Assembly (NCBI RefSeq): GCF_900187395.1
Contig: NZ_FYEZ01000001.1
Coordinates: 1,116,001 to 1,180,000, forward strand
DNA from: Kytococcus aerolatus
GTDB taxonomy: Bacteria > Actinomycetota > Actinomycetes > Actinomycetales > Dermatophilaceae
DNA: 64,000 bases
Reading direction: 5' to 3'
This document shows positions 47,438 to 55,852 of this stretch, piece after piece. The notes beneath the pieces were generated by a model, which saw only the letters and a list, made by a program, of their open reading frames with translations, had not been told where the DNA came from and ran no database searches. How positions within the stretch are numbered: position 1 is the stretch's first letter; each line of letters opens with the position of its first letter. Position numbers and translations under genes: made by a program.

Positions 47438-48166
47438 TCAGGGCCGCAGCCCGCTCTCCCCGACCAGCGCCCACAGCGCCACCCCCAGGCAGCCGAGGCA
47501 GACCAGGGCGAAGAGGACCGTCCAGGCGATGCCGGGGACGCCCGTCTGGTCGGCCAGCTGACCGGCGTCGCTGGTGTCGCGGTGGCCCCGGCGCCGGACA
47601 CGGACCCGGCCGCGCTGCAGGTCGAGCACCGCGCGCGGGGCGGCGAGGAGCAGCCCCCACACGGTGAGCTGGGCGGCCGCGGTGAGCAGGGGGCCGGTGG
47701 ACCACCAGCTGAGCGCACCCACCACCGCCCCCAGCGCGAGCACCACCCAGGCCCCGTAGAGATTGCGGACGAGCAGCAGCATCACCACGCACAGGGCGAC
47801 GAAGCCCCACAGCCAGGCGGCCGCGTGCCCGGTGCCGACCACCCACGAGCCGATCAGGCCCAGGAGCGCGGGCGCCGGGTAGCCAGCCAGCAGGGTGGCG
47901 ACCATCCCCGGCCCCCGCGCCCGACCACGGGAGACCGTCACCCCCGAGGTGTCCCGGTGCAGGTGGATGCCGGTGAGCCGGCGGCCGACCAGCAGCGCGA
48001 CGAGGGCGTGCCCCGCCTCATGCACCACCGTCACCGCGTGGCGCAGCAGGTGATGACCGAGCGGGCTCCAGGTGGCCGCGAGCGCCAGCACCGCCACGAG
48101 CACCGAGGCCAGCGGGTGCAGGGGCGGCTGGGTGGCGCTCACCCGGATCCAGAGCTCGTCGATCAC
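47438..48166 (-). CDS. M50-like membrane metalloprotease
   Basis: A 242-residue membrane protein with the zinc motif HEAGH (49-53), about five transmembrane segments (LASVLVAVLALAATW, LLAGYPAPALLGLIGSWVVG, WLWGFVALCVVMLLLV, WVVLALGAVVGALSW, WTVLFALVCLGCLGVALWALVG) and a charged cytoplasmic loop. The HEAGH plus GRRLTGIHLHRDTSG arrangement matches the actinobacterial M50B-like group. It cleaves membrane-embedded or signal-transduction substrates. It could also be an inactive relative, since a third ligand is not obvious. GTG 48166 begins the frame. Confidence 0.75.
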   Translation of the reverse strand: MIDELWIRVSATQPPLHPLASVLVAVLALAATWSPLGHHLLRHAVTVVHEAGHALVALLVGRRLTGIHLHRDTSGVTVSRGRARGPGMVATLLAGYPAPALLGLIGSWVVGTGHAAAWLWGFVALCVVMLLLVRNLYGAWVVLALGAVVGALSWWSTGPLLTAAAQLTVWGLLLAAPRAVLDLQRGRVRVRRRGHRDTSDAGQLADQTGVPGIAWTVLFALVCLGCLGVALWALVGESGLRP

Positions 48167-48231
48167 GCAGGTCAGGGTGGCACGGTCGGTTGGGAGGGGG
48201 CGGAGCCCGGACCCGCTGCGACGATGGGGGC

Positions 48232-48564
48232 ATGACGACGCACCAGAGCTCCCGCATCGACACCCTCGTCTTCACCGTGCCGCGCGACGACGCGGACGCC
48301 GTCCTGGCCGCGCTCTTCGCGGCTGGTGCGGGCCGCATCGGTGACTACACCGAGTGCGCCTTCACCGTCGACGGCGTGGGACAGTTCCGGCCCGTGGGTG
48401 ACGCCGACCCCACGATCGGCACGGTGGGCGAGATCGAGCGCGTCGAGGAGCGCCGCTGCGAGGTGCCCTTCACCGCCGCGGAGAAGGAGGCCATCCTCGC
48501 CGCGCTCGTCGCGGCCCACCCGTACGAGGAGCCGAGCTTCTTCGTCATCGCCAACGCGGCGTGA
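48232..48564 (+). CDS. Nif3/YqfO C-terminal-domain-like protein
   Basis: A 110-residue protein with a CutA/YqfO-like fold: IDTLVFTVPRDDADAVLAALFAAGAGRIGDYTECAFTVDGVGQFRPVGDADPTIGTVGEIERVEERRCEVPF and HPYEEPSFFVI. This is the inserted domain of the Nif3-like dinuclear metal-centre proteins occurring alone. The function is unknown; metal tolerance is one suggestion. It is transcribed divergently from the M50-like gene and its 3' end lies 11 nt before the methyltransferase start. Confidence 0.75.
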   Translation: MTTHQSSRIDTLVFTVPRDDADAVLAALFAAGAGRIGDYTECAFTVDGVGQFRPVGDADPTIGTVGEIERVEERRCEVPFTAAEKEAILAALVAAHPYEEPSFFVIANAA

Positions 48565-48575
48565 GGGGGCGAACA

Positions 48576-49250
48576 ATGAGCACTCAGCGTGACGTCGCCA
48601 CCATCGACCCCGCGGGCGTCCGCGCCGCCTACGACGAGGTGGCCGACACCTACGCCGACCACTTCACCGCAACCGAGGCCGAGTCCCCGCTCGAGCTGGG
48701 GATGATCGACCTCTTCTGCTCGCTGCTCGAGGGCCAGCGGCGGGTGCTCGACGCCGGCTGCGGCGCCGGGCGGCTGCTGCCCCATCTCGCCGGGCGAGGC
48801 TGCACGGTCGAGGGCGTCGACCTCTCGCCCGGGATGGTCGCGCGCGCCCGGGCCGACCACCCGGAGTTCCCGGCGCAGGTGGCGTCGCTGGACGATCTCC
48901 CGCACGCCGACGACACCTTCGACGGGGTCTTCTCCTGGTACTCCACGATCCACACCGGCGATGCCGACCTGCCCGGGCTGATCACGGAGATGCGACGGGT
49001 CCTGCGCCCCGGCGGGCTGCTGCTCCTGGCCTTCCAGACCGGCACCGGCGTGCGCGACATCGCCCAGGCCTTCCGGGAGCACGGTCATGAGGTGGAGCTG
49101 CTCCGTGCTCACCGGAGCCTGGAGGAGGTCGGCGCGCGGCTGACTGAGCAGGGCATGACCTCGGTGGCCCGCTTCGACCGCCTCCCACTGGGCACCGAGC
49201 GCGACCGCCAGGCGGTCCTCATCGCACGCGAGCCGGCCCCGGAGGCCTGA
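48576..49250 (+). CDS. SAM-dependent methyltransferase
   Basis: A 224-residue class I methyltransferase: motif I VLDAGCGAGRL (57-67), motif II EGVDLSPGMVARAR, motif III-like ASLDDLPHADDTFDGVFSWYST, and motif post-III MRRVLRPGGLLLLAF. The layout is of the small-molecule (UbiE/biotin/lipid) group; the substrate cannot be predicted. ATG 48576 is preceded by GAGGGGGCGAACA, 11 nt after the Nif3-like gene, so the two are likely co-transcribed. Confidence 0.87.
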   Translation: MSTQRDVATIDPAGVRAAYDEVADTYADHFTATEAESPLELGMIDLFCSLLEGQRRVLDAGCGAGRLLPHLAGRGCTVEGVDLSPGMVARARADHPEFPAQVASLDDLPHADDTFDGVFSWYSTIHTGDADLPGLITEMRRVLRPGGLLLLAFQTGTGVRDIAQAFREHGHEVELLRAHRSLEEVGARLTEQGMTSVARFDRLPLGTERDRQAVLIAREPAPEA

Positions 49251-49301
49251 CTCACCCGCACCCGGCACCACGCACTTCCACATCCTTGAGATACTGGGCA
49301 G

Positions 49302-50108
49302 ATGAGTACTGTCGAAACCCACGCCCTCGAACCCACCCCCAGCCTCCCCGCCATGCCGAAGCGCCTGGCCGCCGAGGCCCTGGGCACCTTCTGGCTGGTC
49401 TTCGGCGGCTGCGGCTCGGCGATCTTCGCCGCCGCCAGCATGGGGGAGGCTGCTGGCGAGCCCATCCACGTCGGCATCGGCTACCTGGGCGTCGCCCTGG
49501 CCTTCGGGCTCACCGTGGTCACCATGGCCTACGCCGTCGGTCATGTCTCCGGCGGGCACTTCAACCCGGCCGTGACGGTCGGCCTGGCCACCGCTGGCCG
49601 CCACCCGTGGAAGGACGTGCTGCCCTACGTCGTCGTCCAGGTCATCGCCGGTCTGGTGGCTGGTGGTGCGCTCTACGCCATCGCCACCGGCAAGGCCGGC
49701 TTCGAGGCGGTCGGCAGCATGGCGGCCAACGGCTACGGCGCGAACTCGCCCGAGGGCTACTCGATGATGGCCGTCCTGCTGGCGGAGGTCATCCTCACGG
49801 CGTTCTTCCTGTACGTGATCCTCGGCGCCACCGACGACCGCGCCCCCCAGGGCTTCGGCCCCCTGGCCATCGGCCTGGCGCTCACGCTGATCCACCTGAT
49901 CTCCATCCCGGTGTCGAACACCTCGGTGAACCCCGCCCGGTCCACCGGCGTGGCCTTCTTCCACGGCGACGGTGCCCCGGCCCAGCTGTGGCTCTTCTGG
50001 CTGGCGCCCGTCCTCGGCGCGGTCATCGCCGGCATCAGCTACCACGCACTGCTGGGCGAGGAGAAGCGTTCGGCCATCCGCGAGGCCGCCGCTCACGACG
50101 CCGCCTGA
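49302..50108 (+). CDS. aqpZ: Aquaporin (MIP family, AqpZ-like)
   Basis: A 268-residue channel. Two NPA boxes are at 88-90 (GGHFNPAVT) and 210-212 (SVNPARS), with six helices around them. Arg after the second NPA and the narrow His/Phe region near helix 5 suggest water-selective aquaporin rather than glycerol facilitator. It acts in the inner membrane for water passage during osmotic change. ATG 49302 lies 6 nt after GAGATACT, a possible -10 for a leaderless message. The unit ends at a 15-bp hairpin. Confidence 0.92.
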   Translation: MSTVETHALEPTPSLPAMPKRLAAEALGTFWLVFGGCGSAIFAAASMGEAAGEPIHVGIGYLGVALAFGLTVVTMAYAVGHVSGGHFNPAVTVGLATAGRHPWKDVLPYVVVQVIAGLVAGGALYAIATGKAGFEAVGSMAANGYGANSPEGYSMMAVLLAEVILTAFFLYVILGATDDRAPQGFGPLAIGLALTLIHLISIPVSNTSVNPARSTGVAFFHGDGAPAQLWLFWLAPVLGAVIAGISYHALLGEEKRSAIREAAAHDAA

Positions 50109-50160
50109 GCATGCCGGGCGCGGCGACGAGCCAGTCGCCGCACGCCGGACCACGATCGCT

Positions 50161-50196
50161 GTCGGGCCGATGCGGGACTCACCGCATCGGCCCGAC
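50161..50196 (+). terminator. Hairpin terminator after the aquaporin gene
   Basis: A perfect 15-bp inverted repeat (50161-50175 with 50182-50196, arm GTCGGGCCGATGCGG) with a 6-nt loop lies 53 nt past the stop. The remaining 113 nt to kynA hold only its leader. Confidence 0.8.
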
Positions 50197-50309
50197 GAGT
50201 GCCCGGGGGCCCACGGCCGAGGCCCCCGGCCTCCCCTGGCCCCGTTGCACCTCCGGCTGCACCCCCAGCACCTAGGGTGGCCACACCCATCCGCACCCCA
50301 GGAGGACCC

Positions 50310-51155
50310 GTGGCGAACACCCGTGACGTCGAGGCCGGCATCCACACCGACTTCCGCGAGGAGATGAGCTACGGCTCCTACCTGGACCTCGACCGGCTCC
50401 TCTCCGCGCAGCACCCGGTGAGCGACCCGGTGCACCACGACGAGATGCTCTTCATCATCCAGCACCAGACCTCCGAGCTGTGGCTGAAGCTGGTGCTGCA
50501 CGAGCTGCGCTCGGCGATGGAGCTGCTGGCCGCCGACGAGATGCGCATGTCGCTCAAGCGGATCGCCCGGGTGAAGCACATCCAGAAGACGCTCACCGAG
50601 CAGTGGAGCGTGCTGGCCACCCTCACCCCCAGCGAGTACGTGGAGTTCCGCGACTCCCTGGGCCACTCCAGCGGTTTCCAGTCCTGGCAGTACCGGGCCG
50701 TGGAGTTCGCCCTAGGCAACAAGAACGCCGCGATGCTGCCGGTGCACGAGGCCGACCCCGCTGCGCACGCTCTGCTCACCGAGCTGCTCGAGGCACCCAG
50801 CCTCTACGACGAGTTCATCCGCTGCCTGCACCGCCGCGGCATCGAGATGCCTACCCGCGTGCTGGAGCGCGACGTGACCGTGGCCCACGAGGAGGACCCG
50901 GAGCTCACCGCCGTCTTCACCCGCATCTACGAGAACGCCGGCGAGCACTGGGACATCTACGAGGCCTGCGAGGAGCTGGTGGACCTGGAGGAGAACTTCC
51001 AGGTCTGGCGCTTCCGCCACCTGCGCACCGTGCAGCGCGTCATCGGCATGAAGACCGGCACCGGCGGCTCCTCGGGCGTGGGCTTCCTGCAGCGCGCCCT
51101 GGACCTCACCTTCTTCCCCGAGCTGTTCAGCGTGCGGACGCAGATCGGGGCGTAG
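50310..51155 (+). CDS. kynA: Tryptophan 2,3-dioxygenase
   Basis: A 281-residue haem dioxygenase of the TDO type: [42 protein letters not shown] (substrate and haem pocket), [42 protein letters not shown], and [25 protein letters not shown] with the conserved SSGVxYLR-like loop. It opens the tryptophan indole ring to N-formylkynurenine. GTG 50310 follows AGGAGGACC. The next step, kynU, is 5 kb away on the same strand behind an accessory block, so this gene is now separated from its pathway partner. Confidence 0.95.
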   Translation: MANTRDVEAGIHTDFREEMSYGSYLDLDRLLSAQHPVSDPVHHDEMLFIIQHQTSELWLKLVLHELRSAMELLAADEMRMSLKRIARVKHIQKTLTEQWSVLATLTPSEYVEFRDSLGHSSGFQSWQYRAVEFALGNKNAAMLPVHEADPAAHALLTELLEAPSLYDEFIRCLHRRGIEMPTRVLERDVTVAHEEDPELTAVFTRIYENAGEHWDIYEACEELVDLEENFQVWRFRHLRTVQRVIGMKTGTGGSSGVGFLQRALDLTFFPELFSVRTQIGA

Positions 51156-51192
51156 CTGTACTGACCGGAGACGTTGATCGATGGGACCGGCA

Positions 51193-52086
51193 TCAGCCGA
51201 CCATGTGCAGGGCGATTGATTCCTTGACCTGTTCGATGAACGCCCGAGACGCGGGGCTCGGATTGAAAGAGCCCCACGCGACGTACTCGGCCCGACAGGG
51301 GCCATCGGCCACGGGAACTGCTCGCAGCGCTGGGTTAGCCGGCACACATTCGACGGGCAGCAGGCAGACGCCCAACCCGCGTTCGACGAGGGCGAGCATG
51401 AACTCGGTCGACATCGCCTCGAAGCCCACGCGGCGCTGAAGGCCTGCGGCAGCGAATGCCCGATCGCCTTGGAGTCTGCCTGGTGACCCGGCCGGGAAGT
51501 CGATGAACGTCTCGTCGACCAAGTCAGCCAGGGCCAGGGTGCCCGTGTGCGCTAGCCGGTGCTGTGACGCCATGACGGCGACGAGACGCCCTCGGGCGAT
51601 CTCGTGCGCGGTGAGTCCGGACGCTGGGGCGACGTCGGCGTCCACGCCGAGAAAGGCCACGTCGAGTCTCCCGCTGCCGAGGTCGCGCATGAACTCATTG
51701 CTTCCCCCGCCCCGCACGGTGAGGTCCACGTGGGGATGGCTGGCGTGGAAGGCCGCGATGATGTCGGGCACGCTGACGGCTGTGACCGTCGGGATGACAC
51801 CTACCGATAGGCTTCCGCGGACCTGGCCCACGGCCTCGGCAGCGACCGCCACGGCACGGTCGGCGGCTGCGAGGCTGGCGCGTGCTTCCGTGAGGAAGGC
51901 TTCGCCGGCGGGGGTCAGCTCCACCCGACGGGATGAGCGCACGAACAGTGCCGTGCCGAGTTCCTGTTCGAGGGCCTTGATCTGGTGGCTCAGTGCTGAT
52001 TGCACGACGAAGCAGCGTTCTGCTGCTCGCGTGAAGTTGCGCTCCTCGGCGATCGCCACGACGTACCTGAGCTGTTGGAGTTCCAC
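51193..52086 (-). CDS. LysR-family transcriptional regulator
   Basis: A 297-residue LTTR: winged HTH at the N-terminus (VELQQLRYVVAIAEERNFTRAAERCFVVQSALSHQIKALEQELGTALFVRSSRRVELT) and a substrate-binding domain with VGVIPTVTAVSVPDIIAAFHASHPHVDL, DVAFLGVD and VERGLGVCLLP. It presumably controls the divergent transporter/NmrA-like operon. GTG 52086 puts the start at the normal LysR N-terminus; the ATG 7 codons upstream lies inside the candidate operator. The GC content of this gene and its partners is lower than that of the flanking kyn genes, in keeping with acquisition. Confidence 0.87.
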   Translation of the reverse strand: MELQQLRYVVAIAEERNFTRAAERCFVVQSALSHQIKALEQELGTALFVRSSRRVELTPAGEAFLTEARASLAAADRAVAVAAEAVGQVRGSLSVGVIPTVTAVSVPDIIAAFHASHPHVDLTVRGGGSNEFMRDLGSGRLDVAFLGVDADVAPASGLTAHEIARGRLVAVMASQHRLAHTGTLALADLVDETFIDFPAGSPGRLQGDRAFAAAGLQRRVGFEAMSTEFMLALVERGLGVCLLPVECVPANPALRAVPVADGPCRAEYVAWGSFNPSPASRAFIEQVKESIALHMVG

Positions 52087-52088
52087 TA

Positions 52089-52111
52089 AACCATGATTGC
52101 AGGTCATTGTT
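52089..52111. promoter_or_regulatory. LysR-type operator candidate between divergent genes
   Basis: AACCATG (52089-52095) and CATTGTT (52105-52111) are inverted with one mismatch and a 9-nt spacer, containing a T-N11-A core TGATTGCAGGTCA. It lies directly in front of the LysR start and upstream of the divergent transporter gene. Confidence 0.55.
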
Positions 52112-52165
52112 TGGGTGAGAACAATGTGTTGGACTCACCGCTGGTGGGCGACTGACGATGGATCG

Positions 52166-53065
52166 GTGAACACTTCTTCCCATGGGGCCCGCAGTTCGTT
52201 GCTGTGGACCTGTCTGACGGCGCTGGCCCCCGCTACGTGGGGGACGACGTACATCGTGACCACCCACCTCCTCCCAGCCGGACACCCCTTGTTCGCCGCG
52301 TTCATGAGGACGCTGCCGGCAGGGATCATCGCGGTGGGCCTGTCGAGGCAGCTGCCGCGCGGCTCGTGGTGGTGGAAGAGCTTCGTGTTGGGCGGTCTGA
52401 ACATGGCCGCGTTCTTCCCCCTGTTGTTCTTGTCCGCGCAGCGTCTTCCGGGCGGGGTCGCGGCCACGCTGGGTGCGGTGCAGCCCATCATCGTTGCCCT
52501 GCTGGCCGTGGCTGTCCTCCACGAGCAACTCTCCGGCTGGCGCCTGGGATGGGGTGTCGTGGGTGTCGTGGGGGTGGCTCTCGTGGTCCTTGGGCCGAGC
52601 GCCGCCCTGGACCCGGTGGGTGTGGCTGCAGGACTCGGTGGCGCAGGGGCCATGGCCACGGGCGTGGTCCTGACCAAGAAGTGGAAGCTCCCCCAAGGTG
52701 TCTCGCCCATCGCATTGGCCGGTTGGCAGCTGACGGCCGCCGGCCTTCTGCTGGCGATCCCGGCGCTGCTGGTGGAGGGGCCACCGGCAGTGATTTCCGG
52801 TCGTGGCTGGCTTGGGTACGCCTGGCTCGGCCTGGTCGGGGCACTGGTCTCTTACAGCCTCTGGTTCACCGGCATCCGACGCCTGCCCGTCACGTCCACA
52901 GCCCTCCTGGGACTTCTCTCGCCGTTGGTCGCCGCCCTGCTCGGCGCCCTGATCGCGCACGAACACCTCGGAGCCGACCAGTACCTCGGCTTCGCGATCG
53001 CCCTGGCCGCCATGGTCTGTGGCCAGCTCCCCGCACCCACCCATCGTCGAAAGGACAATTCATGA
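52166..53065 (+). CDS. EamA-type DMT-superfamily transporter
   Basis: A 299-residue protein with ten helices in two EamA repeats: LLWTCLTALAPATWGTTYIVTTHLLPAGHPLFAAFMRTLPAGIIAVGL, and a second half with GWQLTAAGLLLAIPALLVEGP and YSLWFTGIRRLPVTSTALLGLLSPLVAALLGALI. The conserved ALAPxxWGxxY/RxLPAG pattern is that of amino-acid and metabolite exporters. GTG 52166 was chosen as the most likely start; ATG 52124 is an alternative. Its end overlaps the NmrA-like gene as ATGA. Confidence 0.8.
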   Translation: MNTSSHGARSSLLWTCLTALAPATWGTTYIVTTHLLPAGHPLFAAFMRTLPAGIIAVGLSRQLPRGSWWWKSFVLGGLNMAAFFPLLFLSAQRLPGGVAATLGAVQPIIVALLAVAVLHEQLSGWRLGWGVVGVVGVALVVLGPSAALDPVGVAAGLGGAGAMATGVVLTKKWKLPQGVSPIALAGWQLTAAGLLLAIPALLVEGPPAVISGRGWLGYAWLGLVGALVSYSLWFTGIRRLPVTSTALLGLLSPLVAALLGALIAHEHLGADQYLGFAIALAAMVCGQLPAPTHRRKDNS

Positions 53066-53715
53066 ACATCACGGTTCTCGGAGCCACCGGCATGGCCGGC
53101 GCAGCGATCGCGCAGGAGGCCACACGCCGCGGCCACCACGTCACTGCCGTATCGCGGAACCCACAGGAGACCAACGACCCGCGTACCACCGTCACTCGTC
53201 TCGATCTGACAGACCTCGAGGCACCCCTGCAGCCCGTCCTGAACGACGCAGACGCCGTCGTGCTCGCCGTGCGCATGGCCCCCGGCGACGAAAGCCGTGT
53301 GGCTCCACTGACCAGCCGTGTCCTCGACCACGCCGCCGTCGCGGGGGTCCGGGTCCTGGTCGTGGGAGGAGCAGCGCCCTTGCGCTCACCTCACGATCGA
53401 GAGTTGCTCGTCCTGGACGACCCCGCCTTCGTGCCGACCCAGTGGCGTGACGTCGCGTCGGCCAGCCTCGACCAGTTCAACGCGTGCACCGAACATCCGA
53501 ACCAGAACTGGATCTACCTGAGTCCGTCGGCAGTCTTCGAGCCCGGACAGGGAACCGGCGCCTATCGCCGTGGCGGTGACACGCTCCTCATCAACCACGA
53601 TGGCACGTCGCGGATCACCCCTGCGGACCTGGCCCTAGCGGTGCTCGACGAGCTCGAGCAGCCCAGCGCCGTACATCACTTCACCGCCATCGAGCTGGCA
53701 AAGGGTCTGGCCTAG
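53062..53715 (+). CDS. NAD(P)-binding (NmrA/epimerase-like) protein
   Basis: A 217-residue Rossmann protein beginning with NITVLGATGMAGAAIAQEATRRGHHVTAVSR (dinucleotide loop GATGMAG, 7-13), then TVTRLDLTDLEA and ADAVVLAVRMAPGDESRVAPL and VLVVGGAAPLRSP. The lack of a clear YxxxK pair argues for a NmrA/SDR_a5-like regulator or reductase. It is coupled with the DMT transporter gene and controlled divergently with the LysR gene. The substrate is unknown; the trio resembles a small detoxification cassette. Confidence 0.78.
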   Translation: MNITVLGATGMAGAAIAQEATRRGHHVTAVSRNPQETNDPRTTVTRLDLTDLEAPLQPVLNDADAVVLAVRMAPGDESRVAPLTSRVLDHAAVAGVRVLVVGGAAPLRSPHDRELLVLDDPAFVPTQWRDVASASLDQFNACTEHPNQNWIYLSPSAVFEPGQGTGAYRRGGDTLLINHDGTSRITPADLALAVLDELEQPSAVHHFTAIELAKGLA

Positions 53716-53727
53716 AGCCAGCGGTCC

Positions 53728-53763
53728 ACAGAGGAATCCACGCTAACAGAGGAATCCACGCTA
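53728..53763 (+). repeat. Two perfect 18-bp tandem copies at the left side of the IS481 element
   Basis: ACAGAGGAATCCACGCTA occurs at 53728-53745 and again directly at 53746-53763. It lies between the NmrA-like gene and the transposase, and may mark the edge or target site of the element. Confidence 0.8.
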
Positions 53764-53771
53764 ACAACCGT

Positions 53772-53797
53772 GAGGGGGTCGAGCTATCGGCCCCCTC
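53772..53797 (+). terminator. Hairpin upstream of the transposase
   Basis: GAGGGGG (53772-53778) pairs with 53791-53797 across a 12-nt loop, followed by CGTCTATTCC. It lies between the end of the NmrA-like gene and the transposase. It may end the transporter operon. Confidence 0.45.
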
Positions 53798-53819
53798 CGT
53801 CTATTCCAAGGGGACGCTC

Positions 53820-54806
53820 TTGCTCCACGCCAACGCAGCACTGACCCCGCGCCACCGCTTGATCGTCGGCCAGCTCGTGGTCGACCAGGGCTGGCCGATC
53901 AGCGAGGTCGCGGCCCGGTTCCAGGTTTCCTGGCCCACTGTGAAGCGCTGGGCCGACCGCTACCGCGCCGGCCAGTCCATGCAGGACCGCTCCTCAAGGC
54001 CCCGCCGGTCACCGAACAAGACCAGCCAGGCCACGACGAAACGTTGCATCCAACTTCGCCTGCGCCTCCGCGAGGGCCCGGTCCAGCTCGCATGCCGGCT
54101 CGGCATCGCGCCATCGACGGCCCACCGGATCCTGGCCGACGTGCACCTGAACCGGCTGTCGCACGTCGATCGCGCCACCGGAGAGCCCGTCCGTCACTAC
54201 GAGCACGACCACCCCGGTGCGATGATCCACGTCGATGTGAAGAAGCTCGGCAACATCCCCGACGGCGGAGGCTGGCGCTACGTCGGTCGACAACAAGGCG
54301 ACCGCAACCGCGCTACCACACCTGACAGGCCCAGGAACAAGCACCGGGACCCGTTGATGGGCAAGGCCTACGTCCACACCGCCATCGACGACCACTCCCG
54401 CGTCGCCTACGCCGAGATCCACGACGACGAAACCGCCCTTACCGCCACCGCTGTCCTGGTCCGGGCGGTCGAGTGGTTCAATGCGCGCGGTGTCACGGTC
54501 GAGCGGGTCCTGTCCGACAACGGTGGCGCTTACCGGTCGCACATGTGGCGAGACACCTGCGCAGAGCTCGGCATCAAGCACAAGCGCACCAGGCCCTATC
54601 GGCCGCAGACCAACGGCAAGATCGAGCGCTTCCACCGCACTCTGGCCGACGGCTGGGCCTACGCCCGCTGCTACACCAGCGAGACCGAACGCCGCGGAGA
54701 ACTCGACGGCTGGCTGCACTACTACAACCACCACCGGCCCCACACCGCTTGCGGGAACCAGCCGCCCTTCTCACGCTTGACCAACGTACCCGGTCAGTAC
54801 ACCTAG
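53820..54806 (+). CDS. IS481-family transposase
   Basis: A 328-residue DDE transposase. The N-terminus has an HTH (TPRHRLIVGQLVVDQGWPISEVAARFQVSWPTVKRWADRYR) and a second HTH-like region. The catalytic domain has Asp in MIHVDVKKLG, Asp in LSDNGGAYRS and Glu in NGKIERFHRTL, with the GKxxERF block of the IS481/IS3 group and PYRPQTNGK. All three catalytic residues are present, so the enzyme looks intact. The start is TTG 53820 after AAGGGGACGCTC. The coding frame is complete, yet no partner inverted repeats are visible. Confidence 0.9.
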   Translation: MLHANAALTPRHRLIVGQLVVDQGWPISEVAARFQVSWPTVKRWADRYRAGQSMQDRSSRPRRSPNKTSQATTKRCIQLRLRLREGPVQLACRLGIAPSTAHRILADVHLNRLSHVDRATGEPVRHYEHDHPGAMIHVDVKKLGNIPDGGGWRYVGRQQGDRNRATTPDRPRNKHRDPLMGKAYVHTAIDDHSRVAYAEIHDDETALTATAVLVRAVEWFNARGVTVERVLSDNGGAYRSHMWRDTCAELGIKHKRTRPYRPQTNGKIERFHRTLADGWAYARCYTSETERRGELDGWLHYYNHHRPHTACGNQPPFSRLTNVPGQYT

Positions 54807-54900
54807 CACTCCAAGGCGCTGGACGCACCCCCCAGGGTGGAGGCACAGAGCCTCAGCGACGTGTGATCGTTGAATCACGCATCCACTCGGAGGGGAAGCC

Positions 54901-55467
54901 ATGTTCACGCGATTCTCAGCACTGGTGATGGTGGGAGCGGCTCTCACCGTGGCCGGCTGCGACAACGATGCCGAGGACCAGCCGACATCGAGCGACAGCA
55001 CCACGAGCGCGACATCGCCCAGCCCGTCAGAGCAGGCCGCCAGGTCGACCGACGGTCCGAGCGAGAGCGATCTCCTGGCGCCGACCGCGGAGGGTGGCGT
55101 CCTGTACCACGAGCTGCCGGACGAGGCCCCCGACGTCCGGATGAGCGGGACCTTCGACTACCGCGACGGGTGCCTGACCAGCGTCGACCCCGACACCGAC
55201 GAGCGCTACCCGGTCTCGATCCCGGTGGGCTCCACGGTCGATGCCGACGGCGTCACCCTGCCGGACGGGACCTCCATCGCCCTGGGCGAGCCCTTCCACA
55301 GCGGCGGCTGGGAGGAGCGCGACGGCGGCTCCGACGAGGGCCCTGCCGTGGCCGACATGGGAACCCTTGACCAGGCCGAGGACTACGTGAAGAAGTGCGA
55401 CATCGACCCGACGACGATCGACCGCTTCCTCTGGGTCCACGGCGAGCTGAGCCCGGCCACCGACTGA
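54901..55467 (+). CDS. Hypothetical lipoprotein
   Basis: A 188-residue lipoprotein: signal with lipobox VAGC (lipidated Cys20), a Ser/Thr/Asp-rich linker (about 25-60), then an acidic, small beta-looking domain with YHELPDEAPDVRMSGTFDYRDGCLTSVDPDTDERYPVSIPVGSTVDADGVTLPDGTSIALGEPFHSGGW. Two Cys (92 and about 165) may pair. I do not recognise the family. ATG 54901 follows GGAGGGGAAGCC. It is surface-exposed. It lies between the IS and the VapBC-like module. Confidence 0.7.
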   Translation: MFTRFSALVMVGAALTVAGCDNDAEDQPTSSDSTTSATSPSPSEQAARSTDGPSESDLLAPTAEGGVLYHELPDEAPDVRMSGTFDYRDGCLTSVDPDTDERYPVSIPVGSTVDADGVTLPDGTSIALGEPFHSGGWEERDGGSDEGPAVADMGTLDQAEDYVKKCDIDPTTIDRFLWVHGELSPATD

Positions 55468-55538
55468 GGGAGCGCGCGGCGAGGTCGCAACCAGCGGCGC
55501 CGCAGCCCACCATCCACAGGGTGGGTCCGGGCGAGCCG

Positions 55539-55570
55539 AACCTACACATGGGCATGTGTAGGTTGGGTGC
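55539..55570 (+). promoter_or_regulatory. Operator and leaderless promoter of the vapBC-like operon
   Basis: AACCTACACATG (55539-55550) is exactly inverted at 55553-55564 around GG. The second arm ends in TAGGTT (55559-55564), a good -10, 6 nt before ATG 55571. The antitoxin could thus sit on its own promoter. Confidence 0.7.
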
Positions 55571-55852
55571 ATGAGCACCTTGGAGCACCGGATGCAGCTG
55601 CTGCTCGACGAGCGGCGCATCACCCTGCTGCGCCAGCGAGCGGCCGAGCGGGGGGTGTCGGTCTCGACCGTGGTGCGCGACGCCATCGACGTCGCCCTCG
55701 AGGAAGACGCCGCGGTGCGACGGGCCGAGGCTGCGGCACGCTTCCTCGAGCTGACGGCCAAGGCCACGCCGATCACCGACGAACCCGAGGACATCAGCCG
55801 CCTCCACGAGGACATGGATGCCGAGCTCATCGCCAAGCTGGAGCGTCTGTGA
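55571..55852 (+). CDS. vapB: Ribbon-helix-helix antitoxin, VapB-like
   Basis: A 93-residue protein. The N-terminus HRMQLLLDERRITLLRQRAAERGVSVSTVVRDAIDVALEED has a short strand and two helices, the ribbon-helix-helix DNA-binding pattern of CopG/Arc-type antitoxins. The C-terminus is acidic (PITDEPEDISRLHEDMDAELI) and would bind and inhibit the toxin. The ATG start follows a -10 at leaderless distance. It overlaps the toxin gene by 4 nt, which is usual for these operons. Operator-like symmetry precedes it. Confidence 0.82.
   Translation: MSTLEHRMQLLLDERRITLLRQRAAERGVSVSTVVRDAIDVALEEDAAVRRAEAAARFLELTAKATPITDEPEDISRLHEDMDAELIAKLERL

Larger units (their letters stand above)
53716..54900 (+). mobile_element. 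IS481-type insertion sequence, limits unclear
   Basis: The only gene is the transposase at 53820-54806. The left flank carries tandem 18-bp repeats and a hairpin. I could not find a matching inverted terminal repeat on the right up to the lipoprotein gene (54901), so I give the range between the neighbouring genes as a maximum extent. The GC content of the flanks differs from the lipoprotein and kyn genes. Confidence 0.65.
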
